Assembly (NCBI GenBank): GCA_977006965.1
Contig: OZ345369.1
Span: 496,001-560,000, forward strand
Direction: 5' to 3'
Length of the DNA stretch: 64,000 nucleotides
From: Phymatolithon calcareum
Taxonomy: Eukaryota; Rhodophyta; Florideophyceae; Hapalidiales
Positions 1-10,984 of this stretch are shown one piece after another. The notes beneath the pieces are model-generated. The model had not been told where the DNA came from, did no database searches, and worked only from the letters and a program-made list of their open reading frames with translations. The first letter of the stretch is position 1. Every line of letters begins with the position of its first letter. A program made the position numbers and the translations under genes.

Positions 1-396
1 GCTCATTGACGTCCATAGTCGGAGGTTTGATGTAGCCAGAAAGAGCGCTGGTTAGATCCGTCGTTGGTTTCGTGTACACGCGATCGTTGGAGAGAGCGAA
101 TTACAAAGACAGACAGGAGAACAAGGCGTTTGCGGACCGTCGCTGGGTTCGCGCGAAGCGATGTGCTCCTCCACGACATATTGAATAGGACGGCAGTTCC
201 GAAGTTCAGCGGTGAGAAGACGAGCAATATCCACCGGATTGCGTACATTGAGGTGACGATAGAGGTCTCTCGCGCCCGAGATCCAGTACGAAGCGTCTAT
301 ATCGGGGCGATACACGAAGATGTCGTGGAGTTTCTGTTGGGCGACAATAATTTGTCGCGCCATGTAGTTATGTTCCACCGCGTTGTTCGTCGCCAT
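1..396 (-). CDS. possible 5' exon(s) of an unidentified protein, cut by window edge
   Basis: An ATG at 396 (minus strand) opens a frame that runs to a stop near 52 (114 codons). The first 70 or so residues look like ordinary globular protein with a plausible composition (for example IIVAQQKLHDIFVYRP). The last 30 residues before the stop look non-coding, and another minus-strand frame is open from about position 85 down to base 1. This could mean a small intron between two exons, with the gene continuing off the left edge. I recognise no domain. A plus-strand frame over the same bases (64-402) starts only at a non-ATG codon and looks like a shadow. Confidence 0.25.
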
Positions 397-911
397 GGTT
401 GAAAACAGGAGGAAACGAAACGGCGAGAGAATGGCGAAACGGCGTTTACGTTGGGGACGAAGCGCAAAGCAGGAAAGTTTTCAACGAGGTGAGCGCAGAG
501 AAAGAGCTATGCGTGAGGTTCGAAAACGAGTAGCAGATCCACCATGTAACGTACGTGTTGGTTGTGCGTCGTTTAGTGCGTGCGCGAAAGCACACTAGAG
601 TGCACCCTGCACAGTAAAGTTGTCTGTGTGGGTTCGTTTATTCGGAAACGTGTACTCGTGGAGACGGTGAATGTCTCCACTATTGTGCTGTGTTTAGTTG
701 TCTGTTAGGTTTGTGTTGAGTTGTTCCCCCCTGGTCGCTATGCTACGTGAACTAGGCGAGCTATTTCTACTAAAATCTCCCGGAGTTACTCAACGATGAT
801 TGGCTAACGTGCAGTAAAAAGATCTCTCTGAGGTGCGCATCATAAGGCCCACTCAAAGGCATTACAGGATCATATATATGATCCTTTTGGAAGTTCTATG
901 TCGTGGCCCTA
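397..911. other. gap, no gene recognised
   Basis: Short open frames only. Nothing here resembles a known domain or RNA gene. The right end abuts the CTAG target site of the piggyBac-like element. Confidence 0.4.
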
Positions 912-915
912 CTAG

Positions 916-985
916 TGTCTAGTTTACTAACCACCTCAATTGAGGATAAATCCCGCAATTGAGGGGCTTTTTAAAAGCTCAAAAA
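916..985 (+). repeat. left terminal inverted repeat of the piggyBac-like element
   Basis: The first 17 bases are perfectly inverted at 4450-4466. The next 50 or so bases match with a few substitutions, including the CCTCAATTGAG motif and a run of A residues after TTTAAAAGCTC. Confidence 0.75.
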
Positions 986-1099
986 AGTATGTAGAAAGAA
1001 TGCGAAACAGAAAGTTCGCGCCAACTTTGGGAAGGCGGGCTTGTGTTCTGCCTGAGGAGTACCCAAACTACGGCCTTAAATGGGAGTCGTTCGGCGGTA

Positions 1100-2496
1100 G
1101 GAACGAAATTACAATTTTCAGTTAGAAGAAGCGGACCTGCCATATCACTAGAAAAAGACCCGCGCCGAGTGGCCGGCGCGTCCGTACACACTAAGGCAAC
1201 ATCAGTGACCAGTCTCGCAGAGTGTTGCAGGCTATATGGAGCCTTTTCCAAGTCAAAAAAGGTGAACGGCACAGTTCTGGAGGTACTATTGAATGAAATC
1301 AATGGTCGCGCAAGCACATCGCTTCGCGTGAAATGGGTCCTAGTTCAGAAACCGACTGAGAAAACTAAGATTAAGACACTCAAGATTGTTATCATCAAGG
1401 CAGGAAAGGTTGACGAGGTTCTCGGTCCTCTCGAATGCTTGTATCAAGTCCCAGCACGCAGAACTCTGCACCACAAAATCCGGCTTACCGTACTCGTGGT
1501 CGTCCGTCTTCTTCGCCAAATGCCAGTTTATTGTCCCCAGTCGCAACCACAAGCTCTCCAAAACGGCACACAAGCTTCGATACAACCCTCAGAAGCTATG
1601 GACGCCCTATACCAGGCACTCTCGCCTACGCCATGCAAGGCTCTTGGGACCATGTGTCGCAAGAGGAAGTAGATGTCATCACACCCGACCCCGAACCCAA
1701 CGTTATTGGTCATGGGGTGCCATGGTACGAGCGACAAGTTCTATGCCCGATTGGGGGACGAATTCCACGTCAGTTCTGTACAGTTCGCACTCCACATGGA
1801 GATTTTATATCGGAAAATGGTGGTATTGGGCATCACACGCCCTATGATTGCTTTATGACCATGTTTCCGCAAGGTCACCTTCGAAAAATAGCAGCAGGAC
1901 CGTCTCGTGTTGAGCTGTCCGTGCCCCAGCCCGAGGTATTCGAGACGTACTACTCTGCGTGTGCGCAAATCGACAAGCACAATCGGTGCCGCCAAGAGAG
2001 TTTGGATCTTGAGAAGAAAGTCAACACCCTGGACTGGTCGTTCCGCGTTAACACATCTCTTTTGGCGATTTGTGTGGTTGACAGCTGGCTTTTATTCTCC
2101 GATGCGCATGCAGAGTATCAGGATCACATGACGCAACGAAGGTATTATGAAGTGCTGGCCGAGCAACTCATCGATAACTCGTTCGATTCGCGTAATACTC
2201 GTCGCCGCTCAACCACTCCTGAACGTACTTTTGTCTCCGGGAGCGGTGTTGGAACCCACTTAACCCCCACGAGAAAGAAAAGGAAGACTGCGGATGGCAT
2301 GATGACTAATTTTGCTTCGCAAAAGAACTGCAGGGTCTGCAAAATCAAGAAGACAACGCTGGTGTGCTCATCATGTAACAGGCTAGATGGTGCCGCAATA
2401 TTCATTTGCGGCACGTCTACTGGCAGGAATTGCTTCGCGAAGCATGTGGAAGACATCCATGAGCTTGACGCTTTTGATGTGCCCGATAGTGAGTAG
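1100..2496 (+). pseudogene. piggyBac-like transposase, copy A, frameshifted with catalytic core deleted
   Basis: Two overlapping frames are needed. One (about 1100-1430) carries a basic N-terminal segment with SLAECCRLYGAFSKSKK. The other (1435-2496) carries the piggyBac N-terminal domain ending in a YDCFMTMFPQGHL-type motif. The protein then jumps at about 1888 to VPQPEVFETYYSACAQIDKHN, the region around the third catalytic Asp, followed by the VNTLDWSFRVNTSLLAICVV helix and AEQLIDNSF. The part holding the first two catalytic Asp residues of a DDE_Tnp_1_7 transposase (roughly 250-300 residues) is missing. The C-terminus (about 2325-2450) has a Cys-rich domain with CRVCKIKK, CSSCNRLDG and NCFAKHVEDIH, matching piggyBac zinc-binding tails. 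The copy cannot transpose by itself. Confidence 0.65.
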
Positions 2497-2550
2497 CTTT
2501 CATGCGCAAAAATTAAATGATTTTCGTTACCTCAATTGAGGGTATGTGAT

Positions 2551-4430
2551 TCATATAATTTTTAGCAAACGAAAGCTCTCCAACATCAGGCTTTTCGACA
2601 GCGTTAAGCTTATGGATAGCAACAACGCGCTTCTTGAAACAGTCTCAACCAAATGAATGCGAGAGATGCATGTTTCGCCACCATAAAGCTTGCTACATGA
2701 TGAACATATGGCAGTCATGTTCCTCACTTTGCAAACTTTGCGGTTGATTTGCGCCGCAAAAGTAGTTGTCATGGCATTCGAATTCTTCCTTTTCTTCTCG
2801 GTGGGAATGAAGCGGGTTCAAACACCGTTCTCTAACGTAATTGTGCGATATGAATTGAATGAATGTTGACGAGTCGTGCTGGAGTTAAATGCAGTATCGA
2901 TGAATTGCTGGATCAGTACTTCATGTTATCTTTGCTGCATCACGCGATGCTGACACTCTGGATGACCTTCAGTGATTAGAAACGAGTTATCAAGCAAGAA
3001 AGTTGTCGGATGTGTTCACACGAAACGACCATTGGAGCAGTGGGTTCGTCGTTCGACGCCGAAATATTCTCGGCCGTCTGAACTTTTGAGGAGGTAGAAC
3101 ACTTGCGAATCCCATGCGTACACCACATTCGCTTGTTTGCAGACAGAAGAAGCGTCCTCGATGCGCTGACCAAGCAACGATTGATGTATGGGGAGATGAC
3201 AAGCTGTCGGATACTATGGGAAGGCTGATTGATGGCATTATCACTTTCGAAGCAATTTGGATCCCAAGCTACTAAGGGCTCCCTGGGAACGAAAAAACGG
3301 ACGGCCTTGCTCGAAAAGGCATTACGGAGTCAAGTCTGGTGACGCATCAAAATATACCCTTAATCATAGAATCTGGGTGGTCGATGGTCAATCGGCACAA
3401 GTCGACAAAGCTTAGGAGTATGCAACTGTTACCCTCAGAGCGCAATATAAGCCACAAGCACGCTGAAACTACTCGCAATCAACTTTTCGCACTATTTGCT
3501 CGCTGGTAACAGTTTTTCAAGATATTACCGTTGACTGTGACCCTATATGCAAGACATGCTCTGCGAGAACCAAGGAGACCGTGGGGCATCTACTCCTACG
3601 CTGTAGTGGACGGAATGTATCAAGGCGCTAGTACATCGTTAGAGTTTTCACCAAAACGGTGGAGGAAATATGCATTGAGAAACGGGTCGAAGTACTTCCG
3701 TTCGTGAACAATGAGGGACTGTTTGAAAATATCGCAAAAATCTTAGAGAGAGTAGCAAAGAGAGCCCCCAAATGGCACCTAGTGCTTCTGAGGACTGCGT
3801 TGCAGCTTGCTTGGTCTATTGGTTAGCTTTTCGTTGCGAATGGAGCAGGAAAATTGGCGTTTTCTGATGAAGGTTGGCGAAGACGAGTACTGTAAGCATG
3901 ATTTGGCAATGCTAAACTTTTCCAGTGTGGGCTCGGTCCAAGGTGCCAGACGGGCTGAAGCACCATCATCAGGTTTTTATGAATTGAGGCTAACAATCTT
4001 GACCGTCGCAATCTTAATCTTCTTCACTCGGTGCTGAATTAGGACCCTTTTTACGCACAGTGACGTGCTTGCAAGACCACCGAACTTCTCTTCAATTACA
4101 TCCTGAGCCGTACCAATCACGTTTATTAACTTGGAAATGACTGTCTATAGTCTACAACATTCTTCTTGACTAAGTACCTTCGTTTCCTTGGCATGTTTGG
4201 ATGCACCGATCCGTAGACGGGAGTCTTTTTCTTGCGGCACAACAGGTCTGATTCTTAAGAGTAGACAGCATATTTTTGTTCCTAGCTCAGCACGATGTGC
4301 TTTTCAGGTGGTAGTTGCGCTACTCCTCGCACAGAAGACAAGCCCGGCTTTACGACTCTGGCGTGAGCGAGCTGTCTCGCCTTCGTGTTATAGATTTTTT
4401 CGAGCTTTTAAATCACCCCTCAATTAAGGG
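2551..4430 (-). pseudogene. piggyBac-like transposase, copy B, inverted and heavily decayed
   Basis: Read on the minus strand, 2551-2772 encodes a paralogue of copy A's Cys-rich tail (VCKVRNMTAICSSCSKLYGG against CRVCKIKKTTLVCSSCNRLDG). The 2990-3070 part encodes LLQWSFRVNTS, matching LDWSFRVNTS of copy A. The 3810-4430 part is the inverted counterpart of copy A's first 500 bp. The copy carries stops and frameshifts and is split by a LINE-like insertion at about 3290-3800. Confidence 0.6.
3290..3800 (+). mobile_element. LINE (non-LTR retrotransposon) 3' fragment
   Basis: The plus strand at 3540-3610 reads CDPICKTCSARTKETVGHLL followed by LRCSG, the C-x2-C...E-T-x2-H-x4-C zinc knuckle (zf-RVT type) found after the reverse transcriptase of many LINEs. 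Upstream frames resemble the poorly conserved linker, with stops. Downstream a second frame (about 3630-3830) reads VFTKTVEEICIEKRVEVLPF, then FENIAKILERVAKRAPKWH. Only the 3' end is present, with at least one stop and one frameshift. It interrupts copy B of the piggyBac-like element, so it inserted after that copy. Confidence 0.5.
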
Positions 4431-4466
4431 ATTTACACTCAATTGAGGTGGTTAGTAAACTAGACA
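4397..4466 (-). repeat. right terminal inverted repeat of the piggyBac-like element
   Basis: Reverse complement of the left end with scattered substitutions. It contains CTCAATTGAGGTGG followed by TTAGTAAACTAGACA, and ends next to CTAG at 4467-4470. Confidence 0.75.
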
Positions 4467-4470
4467 CTAG

Positions 4471-5145
4471 CTGCAAAAACCTGCTTCAGGAGTAGGATTT
4501 AATGTGCCATTTAACCTCCAGATGGGTAGCTAATCACCTCTATCATAAGAGATTCAGTTCATTTTCAGTTCAGGTCTAATATTTCAGGAACCCTCACACC
4601 GAGGACCTCGCCCGTCTCAAGGTCACCAACCCGGGAAATCGTTAACTCGCTCATGCGCTTCGGCGCGCCGGTCCACTGCTCTCGAAGGACTTAGGCGACC
4701 CTTCGAGTTCGGCACGAGGACTTGGGATGTCACGAAACTCCATTGTGCGCATCTGCGCGCGGTCGGACACTTTAGTGCACTGCGCTCTGATTCCACTGCT
4801 GGAGATTTGTTCACTCTGAACACTTTCACTGCGCTAGTCCGAGACAAGACCACACGACCAAGAGCTACATTCGAAGCTTTTTCGTCCATCCTTCAACTCC
4901 GCTATGAGAGCTGTGTCAAGAGCACCTTGCTACTCTGGGAGGAGTTTGTTAGCCGCTTGAATCCTCTAGACGAGACCACAACAGAAGCTGGTTCTAACTG
5001 CCGTATGATAGTACACGAGAAAATCCTCGCTGGCAAGCGAGGGAAATTCGCCGATACGCTTATCATAGCGGTACTGCGTTCTTCTAAATAAATTACATTT
5101 CTCTCTCTCTCTCCTCACGGTTACCACGTGTACCGTTTCGTCCGA
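4471..5145. other. gap with an ATG-less open frame (about 4560-5091, plus strand)
   Basis: A plus-strand frame stays open from about 4560 to a TAA ending at 5091 with no upstream ATG. Its last 95 codons have a protein-like composition (TFEAFSSILQLRYESCVKST, then LLLWEEFVSRLNPL). It may be an exon remnant, a retroelement fragment or chance. I recognise no family. A pyrimidine tract of CT repeats lies at 5100-5113, just upstream of the glycosylase gene. Confidence 0.3.
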
Positions 5146-6240
5146 ATGCAGCGGTCCTCTCTAAGAACGCCCGCGTTCTGTGTTGCGCCTTCCCTCTTGC
5201 TTGCCCTCGGCACGCAAAAGTTTGCAATCATGCGTCGCAGCTCGCGACTGTCTCGCAAGCTACTGATTTCTCCAAACACTTCGCGTCCAGCTAAAGTCAA
5301 ACCGAGGACTGAAATGGGTGCTCGTAGTCAAAAATCGCCGTCTTTCTTTCCGACGCACGAGCCGCAGATCGCCGCTGAGAACGTTTCGTCAAGAGATGGA
5401 AATGATAGTGCCACCACGGGAAGGTCACCGAAACGAGCAAAGGTCGAAAAGTCAGTCATCCCGGCAAAGTCAGAGCTGACGAAAGCAACCGTGTGCGATA
5501 TCGAAGAAGCAATACAAGCAGATCGGGTGACGAAAAGGCCGAGTGCAACGGAAGCCCGGGAGACACTGGAGAACCTTGCAAAGCAGTACGGACGACGTAC
5601 TTCAGAGAAGAAACATCCGAAGCAGGAGATTCGACCTGTCCTTGATTCCCTCATTGCCACGATTTTAAGTCAAGCAACCTCAAACGTGAACTCTGCGCGT
5701 GCATTCAAGTCCCTGAAGAATTCGTTTCCACTTTGGGACCTTGCGATTAAGGCCGGACCACAAGCTATTGCCGACTCGATCCGCGTGGGTGGATTGGCAG
5801 ACGCGAAGGGCAAGCGGATTCATGCAATTTTAGAGGAATTGCGCGCGGTGCACGGAGAATGCACGCTAGAACATTTGCGTGGCGTCGACGATGAGGAGGC
5901 GAAGCGCGTTTTATGTGAATTTCCGGGTGTAGGGCCGAAGACTGCCGCTTGTGTGCTCATGTTCGGCATGGGCAGGGCGGAGTTTCCGGTGGATACTCAT
6001 GTCCGGAGGATCACGACAAGACTTGGTTGGGTATCTGAGGGGTGGTCGGCGGAAGCGGTGTATGACGTTCTCAATGCAGTGCTTCCGCCGGATGTCAAGT
6101 ACGATTTGCATGTGCTTTTGATTGAACACGGCCGGGCACTTTGCAATGCCCGCTCTCCGAAATGCGGTGAATGTCCGATACGCCGGAGTTGTCGTTACTT
6201 TGCGGAATCCTTTGTCGATCACGACCGGACTTTTGGATGA
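5146..6240 (+). CDS. HhH-GPD DNA glycosylase, endonuclease III family
   Basis: A base-excision-repair glycosylase/AP lyase that should remove oxidised or otherwise damaged bases. The 364-residue product has a basic, low-complexity N-terminal region of about 150 residues with a nuclear-localisation-like SPKRAKVEK (residues 94-102), then the HhH-GPD domain (about 160-350). The helix-hairpin-helix reads FPGVGPKTAACVL; its Lys265 aligns with the catalytic lysine of E. coli Nth (K120). Asp283 in FPVDTHVRR aligns with the catalytic aspartate (D138). The C-terminus carries the complete [4Fe-4S] ligand pattern C-x6-C-x2-C-x5-C (Cys333, 340, 343, 349). All key residues are present, so an active enzyme is likely. 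The first ATG of the open frame is at 5146; an upstream in-frame GTG (5128) is not used. A second ATG at 5230 would drop a hydrophobic leader that could be an organelle-targeting peptide. No intron is needed. Confidence 0.9.
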   Translation: MQRSSLRTPAFCVAPSLLLALGTQKFAIMRRSSRLSRKLLISPNTSRPAKVKPRTEMGARSQKSPSFFPTHEPQIAAENVSSRDGNDSATTGRSPKRAKVEKSVIPAKSELTKATVCDIEEAIQADRVTKRPSATEARETLENLAKQYGRRTSEKKHPKQEIRPVLDSLIATILSQATSNVNSARAFKSLKNSFPLWDLAIKAGPQAIADSIRVGGLADAKGKRIHAILEELRAVHGECTLEHLRGVDDEEAKRVLCEFPGVGPKTAACVLMFGMGRAEFPVDTHVRRITTRLGWVSEGWSAEAVYDVLNAVLPPDVKYDLHVLLIEHGRALCNARSPKCGECPIRRSCRYFAESFVDHDRTFG

Positions 6241-6288
6241 GATATTTGCTTTGCATTAGTAACGATGGCACTATGGCACACAAGCTTG

Positions 6289-7270
6289 GGTTTCAAAGAT
6301 TGCTGCTCGATGACGAGAAAAGAAATGAGTAATTGCAGAGGCGTCATCATCGAATGGTCAAGTTCACTTTTCGTAGGTAAAATTCTGGCAACATAATGCG
6401 ATGAATGCGCGACAGGGGACTTGCAGACTTCCTAGATGCGGCGATCGATGTCTGTGCACGGAATACTTTCTGAGGGCGTCGGTGTGGAATAAGTACTGCA
6501 AGAAGTCACGCGGAAGCGAATTGCGAGGAAACGCGACATTTACCGGCAAAAAGTGTTGGGCCATGAAATATAGCGCGAACGGCGAACCAACAGGGGAACC
6601 ACGACGCCCAATGTGGCTACATTTTCTAAATGTTCCGTGAAGGACTGCTGCTCGATGACTTCGTATGAACTGGTTGTTTGCAGAGGCGTCATTGTCCAAT
6701 GTCAAGCTCAATTTTTGTCGTTAAAATCCTTGAGACGTCATGCGATGAATGCGCACAGGGGACATGCAGACTTTCCGGAAGCGGCGATCACTGTCTGTCC
6801 GGAATACTTTCTGAGGGCCGCAGTGTGGCACAGGTACTGCAAGAAGTCACACGGAAGCGAATGGCCGACCTCAGCGGAGAATCGAGTCGTCGGGCGGCAA
6901 AAATGCTGGGGCACTTGCAAATGGGGAAGTCGTGGCGACGGAGGTTGACGCAGGGAATTTCGCCAGCACCAGCAGCACTAAGTCTGAAGCGGCAAATTCG
7001 ACCCCCGCCAGTACTCCGAAGAACTGTATCGTGACGTCTCCTGCTGTAGCAACAGATACCTCGGCAAACGTCACACCGGCACGGGACGCGGAGACAAGTG
7101 CGCAACCGAATGAAGATTCAGGTGGTGGAAGGAAGCCCGGAGAATTGGTGGGTGTTATTTCAGGGGTCGTTGTAGCCGTTGCAGCAGTAGCCGCTGTGAT
7201 TGTAGCTATTGCGAAGAAGGATGTTATCGTAGAGCGGCACAGGGAGAGAAAGCATAGTACCGAGTTATGA
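6289..7270 (+). pseudogene. decayed paralogue of the two-repeat cysteine-rich membrane protein
   Basis: This is a broken copy of the family whose intact member lies at 44742-45965. The first Cys-rich repeat starts at 6289 (FKDCCSMTRKEMSNCRG), meets a TAA just before CDECA (about 6395), and continues in another frame as GTCRLPRCGDRCLCTEYFL up to KKCWAMKY. The second repeat (about 6615-6930) begins CSVKDCCSMTSYELVVC, changes frame around its CDECAQGTCR core, and returns as CPEYFLRAAVWHRYC up to GRQKCWG. A third frame (6932-7270) gives the Ser/Thr/Ala-rich stalk, a transmembrane helix (LVGVISGVVVAVAAVAAVIV) and a short cytosolic tail with VERHRERK, matching FVERYKERR in the intact gene. One stop and several frameshifts make it non-functional. 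No signal peptide was found upstream. Confidence 0.75.
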
Positions 7271-8889
7271 ATATAAACTTCGCCAACTGAAACCAAAACA
7301 GCGTTGTTAGCCGAGTACCAGTGCAGACATTTAAAGCGCATACTCAATCCTTTTGCTAGGAAGTTCATTGATATCGTAGTTTGGAAACTGGAAATCAAAA
7401 AACTTAGATTTCGAGAATATTGAGAATTGAGCTGAAACTCAATAAACAGTGCTTTGAGAGGGAATAGAGCGCCTGAAAGAATCTGCGAAGAAGCATTAGT
7501 GGGGCCACGCAACCATAACGTCAGTAGCGACAAACATCGTGTACAATTGGGCTAGTATCATTCAGGTCGCCGTCGAGGCGGAGAAGTCTAAAACGTTGGG
7601 AACAAACCTGGGGCCCGTACTAGACAATTATCTTAAATTGATCTATCTGATTATCGTTCAGAAAGCTCTTGAAAACTTATCGAGAGCTTGGTCCATGTAC
7701 AAACTGTGGCTATCGCGAATAGAAGATTCCATTATGACGTGCAAATTTAAACCAATTACTTGAGTATATTTCTAAAACAATTCTAATGTCAGTCGATGAT
7801 AAAGATCTTCTCCACCGACGTCGACTGGACTATCCCGCCCCTAGAATATCCCTCTGAGGGCCATTAGCTGATGGCCCACCCTCCATAGCACCAATAAAGT
7901 GATGCGCTTCCGTATATTCTTTTATCTCGTGGCTCTACGAAGGGTATCTACTGGACGTTTAAATTCTTCTAATATCATATTTGTATTCACTAAGCTTTGG
8001 TACGAAAAAGGAAAGAATGATCTCAAAGAACTGCGCTGTAACAGCAGTGACGCTACAGAGCCCCCAGTTTCAAGACGTTCTGTCGCATCTCCAGAACCAA
8101 ATGTCTGCCGAACAAGAATATCTTTAACATTTCCACAAATCCAAATTGCATTCGCAGATATGGCATAAGTGGTGAGCCAGCATGATTATCCTCTTTTCGA
8201 GCGTCCGGCGGTTGTTGGACTCTTGCACAGAAATGCTCGACATATGGCGGAGCTGCTATCGGCTGTGATGGATACAGGGCCAAGACTCAATGAATTGTAC
8301 GGTACCCAGAGCCAGGTACAGAGGTATGAACTGCCGGTACCGTCACCAATATCCAGGGCCCACAAAGAGATATGTCATCTGCTTCAATGCACTGTGTATT
8401 GCATTGCCAAGAGTATCCGTCTACTTGAGAAAGGGTGAATCTTTCAATCGACAACAATCACGCTGTCGTCAAGTGAAAAACTTTTGGAATGAGTGTCTGT
8501 CCGGGAGCATAGATGCAGACGAGTTCATGACGATCCTTGCAGAAATTCTGTTGGGGCTTTCCAATAAACCAGAACAAGCGAATGTCATGATGCAATATCG
8601 CAATGGAAACAAGCAATCAGAGATGAGAATGGTGGAAATTCTGAATCAATAGAGCTCACAGTACTAAGAGTTACAGGAGGAAATTGTATGTTTTTATTTT
8701 TAGAAGCCCTCAACGCTGGCACACACCAACACACGAGCTGCCTCGCATTTTATGCAACCCTTCCGGGGAAGAGTACAACGTATCACCTCCATCATCACAC
8801 CATCATCTCCTCTTTCATCTCCATTTCTATCATCATTAATTTGTCCATCGCATGTTTCACTTCCTCTTCTGCTCTGTCACCCATCTGTA
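7271..8889. other. gap, weak open frames only
   Basis: Several plus-strand frames (7899-8168, 8169-8438, 8290-8652) are open for 80-120 codons but overlap in different frames and match nothing I know. The 8460-8652 stretch (WNECLSGSIDADEFMTILAE and following) has protein-like composition and could be an exon or remnant. A pyrimidine-rich stretch with CATCAT and CTCCTC repeats lies at about 8780-8850. Confidence 0.3.
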
Positions 8890-9740
8890 GTTGCGTTAGG
8901 TTGAGTTTAAGGGTTTCCAGAAGCATCCTTTCCAGTTCTTGGTAGTTGTAGACATACACCGAGGGGTTTCGCAGGGCGAAGAGGCCGAAAAACGACTTGA
9001 CTGCCTAAAGTCTGTGTTTTCTCGACATGAATTGGATTACAGGGTTTTGGTTCTCGTTCATATCCACAGCGATTTTTCATGTTTTGACTTTCTCCGTCGC
9101 GCCCCATGGCCGGAGATTCGCAGTTTCTCATCCTTGTGAGTGACCTTTCCGTCCACGGCCCTCTTCGCTGTGAAGTTTAACAGTTCGTGCTCTTCGAGGT
9201 ATCGGATATCCCTCTGTGCGTTTGCCAAGTCCTCATCCTTGCCCGCGTAGTTCTTGCTTTCATCCACGTTCCGTTTTGCATGCAGGAGTCGCAACGCAAA
9301 GTGCTCGCCTAATTTCTTGCGTCTCAGCTCTGGTGATGTTATTCTGCACAGCGTTCGCATTTGATCATTTTTCCGCTTAGGCCAAATATAAGGGAGTAGA
9401 AGAGTACTTCTACCTGGTCCACATGCGCTTGAATGGACTTCGACCACGGCGTTGGGTGGAGTGTGTATTCCCATCGACATTGGAGCAAAGCCTTCTAGAT
9501 GGATATGCATTTTGTTGTCGTCATTCCTTTAGCTGTAACGCCAATATTCCGGAGGGCAAAGAGTATACCTTTCGCTTTGGAGAGGCGTTCAAGGTATCGC
9601 GGTCGGTTACGCCTGTGTTGTCCATCGTTATACCAAGGTATTGCAGTCGGTGGGTTTCGAGGAGCTCGGACGCCGCAAGTCTGAATTTGTGCTGGAAGAG
9701 GCTAGAACCTCGCTTTTTCCTTTTTTGGTATTCCACGTCA
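8890..9740 (-). mobile_element. LINE reverse-transcriptase fragment
   Basis: Minus-strand frames read like the C-terminal part of a non-LTR reverse transcriptase. At about 9520-9736 is FRLAASELLETHRLQYLGIT, with the LQYLGI motif that follows the catalytic palm. Then about 9058-9510 gives EGFAPMSMGIHTPPNAVVEV and IWPKRKNDQMRTLCRITSPE, a thumb-like region. The frame shifts near 9510-9520 and there is no upstream palm (no FADD box in view), so this is a 5'-truncated dead copy. Confidence 0.45.
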
Positions 9741-10984
9741 TACCATTATAATAGTCCTATACGCCAGTAATGTACACTAAGAGTTACACAATTACTGCGC
9801 TCCGTGAGTTATTGCGATCTTCCAAGTTAACCAAGAAGTATCTCCCAGAAACAGGGAAAGGAAGCAGCAAGCTATTGTTAGAGTTGACTTTGAAACGACA
9901 GAATTTCTTCCACAAATGAAGAGAAGGTCTTCATTCCCGACATAATCTGAACTACATGCTTATTTTAAGCCCAGACTTTCGGATCGGACGGACAAGCATT
10001 CATCCCGACGTCTGCCAAATCAAATACTTCTCGCCAAGAGCAAAGGGGGAAGGACTTGCGCCTGTGCTTGAAGCGGGTGGAAACGGGTCGAAAACTGTTC
10101 GCGCATGAGCTCATAGATTGAGCTGACGACGTGTATGAGGTGTTGGAGCAGCTTCGCATGGCACTCAGCACAGCAAATGATCTTGGACAATATCTGGCTG
10201 AAATGGCACTGTGGGGCATTCGCGTGAGGATTGACGAATTGAGCAACCGGGTTGAAGTACAAGATTGAACAACCCAAGGTGCGGGATGTGCCGAAAACAA
10301 TCAACATTCTCTTCTCATGGTCGAGAAGGCAAATGAAGCCACAAGATGGAAGGAAGTGGAATCATAGGCTGACTGATCCGACAGAAAATCACGAACTCAC
10401 TATTTCTAAGGATCTTTGGGCTCTCATACGTACCGATGAGCCACAGATAGTTTTCTTCACGCCTGGAGCTCTAAATAGAATCAGATATAAACCTGTCAGC
10501 ACTCTACATATTCGCTGCAAATCGAGACAAATAGCGAAAATTATGTGAACATTATTTATTGGGCCTTAAAGTAAAACAGAGGGCTGCGATGGAAAAATGG
10601 GAAAGCATGAGGAAGGGATTATCTATTTTGCATTATCATCAGCGTCCGATACTGGGCATAGACTCGCATAGTACGACGAACGTACTTTGGACTGTCTCTA
10701 TCCCTGAAGTCAGGGCTAGAGACAATCCGAAGATACCAGCATTCGTCTGATAGAACATTATTGTCGCAAATTCGAGGTCTGGGATAAGCACTCTAGTGAT
10801 GACAAGAAACAATGGATCTCTGATGACTCCGTCTAGCACAATGTTGTTTGTTTCTCGGAACGATACGGCAAATTCGCGGACTGTCTGACCAGAGCCATGT
10901 TTCTGGATGAGTATAATTGTTGATTTATTTTAAAATCTCCCAAAACTTCAGTTCGAGTTTTTTAATTGCAATTTTTTTAAAGCC
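9741..10984. other. gap with a stop-ridden, formerly coding-like stretch
   Basis: On the plus strand around 10030-10360 one frame reads LRLCLKRVETGRKLFAHEL, a stop, then ADDVYEVLEQLRMALSTAND and LAEMALWGIRVRIDELSNR, with more stops after. This resembles a decayed coiled-coil protein but I cannot name it. Nothing else is recognisable. Confidence 0.3.

Larger units (their letters stand above)
916..4466. mobile_element. composite piggyBac-like element: two decayed copies, tail to tail
   Basis: The ends are inverted repeats starting TGTCTAGTTTACTAACC (916 on the plus strand, 4466 on the minus strand), and CTAG lies directly outside both ends (912-915 and 4467-4470), as expected for a 4-bp target duplication; because CTAG is palindromic it could also be part of the TIR. 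Similarity between the ends continues past 60 bp: both carry a CCTCAATTGAGG-type palindrome, an AATTGAGGGG motif and TTTAAAAGCTC. Degenerate similarity then extends through the whole first copy, so the plus-strand copy (916 to about 2510) faces a minus-strand copy (about 2550 to 4466). A third ACCTCAATTGAGGG motif lies at the junction (about 2530) and may be a buried end. The family is assigned from the C-terminal Cys-rich domain and the third-aspartate region of the encoded transposase remnants. Neither copy can encode a full transposase. Confidence 0.7.
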
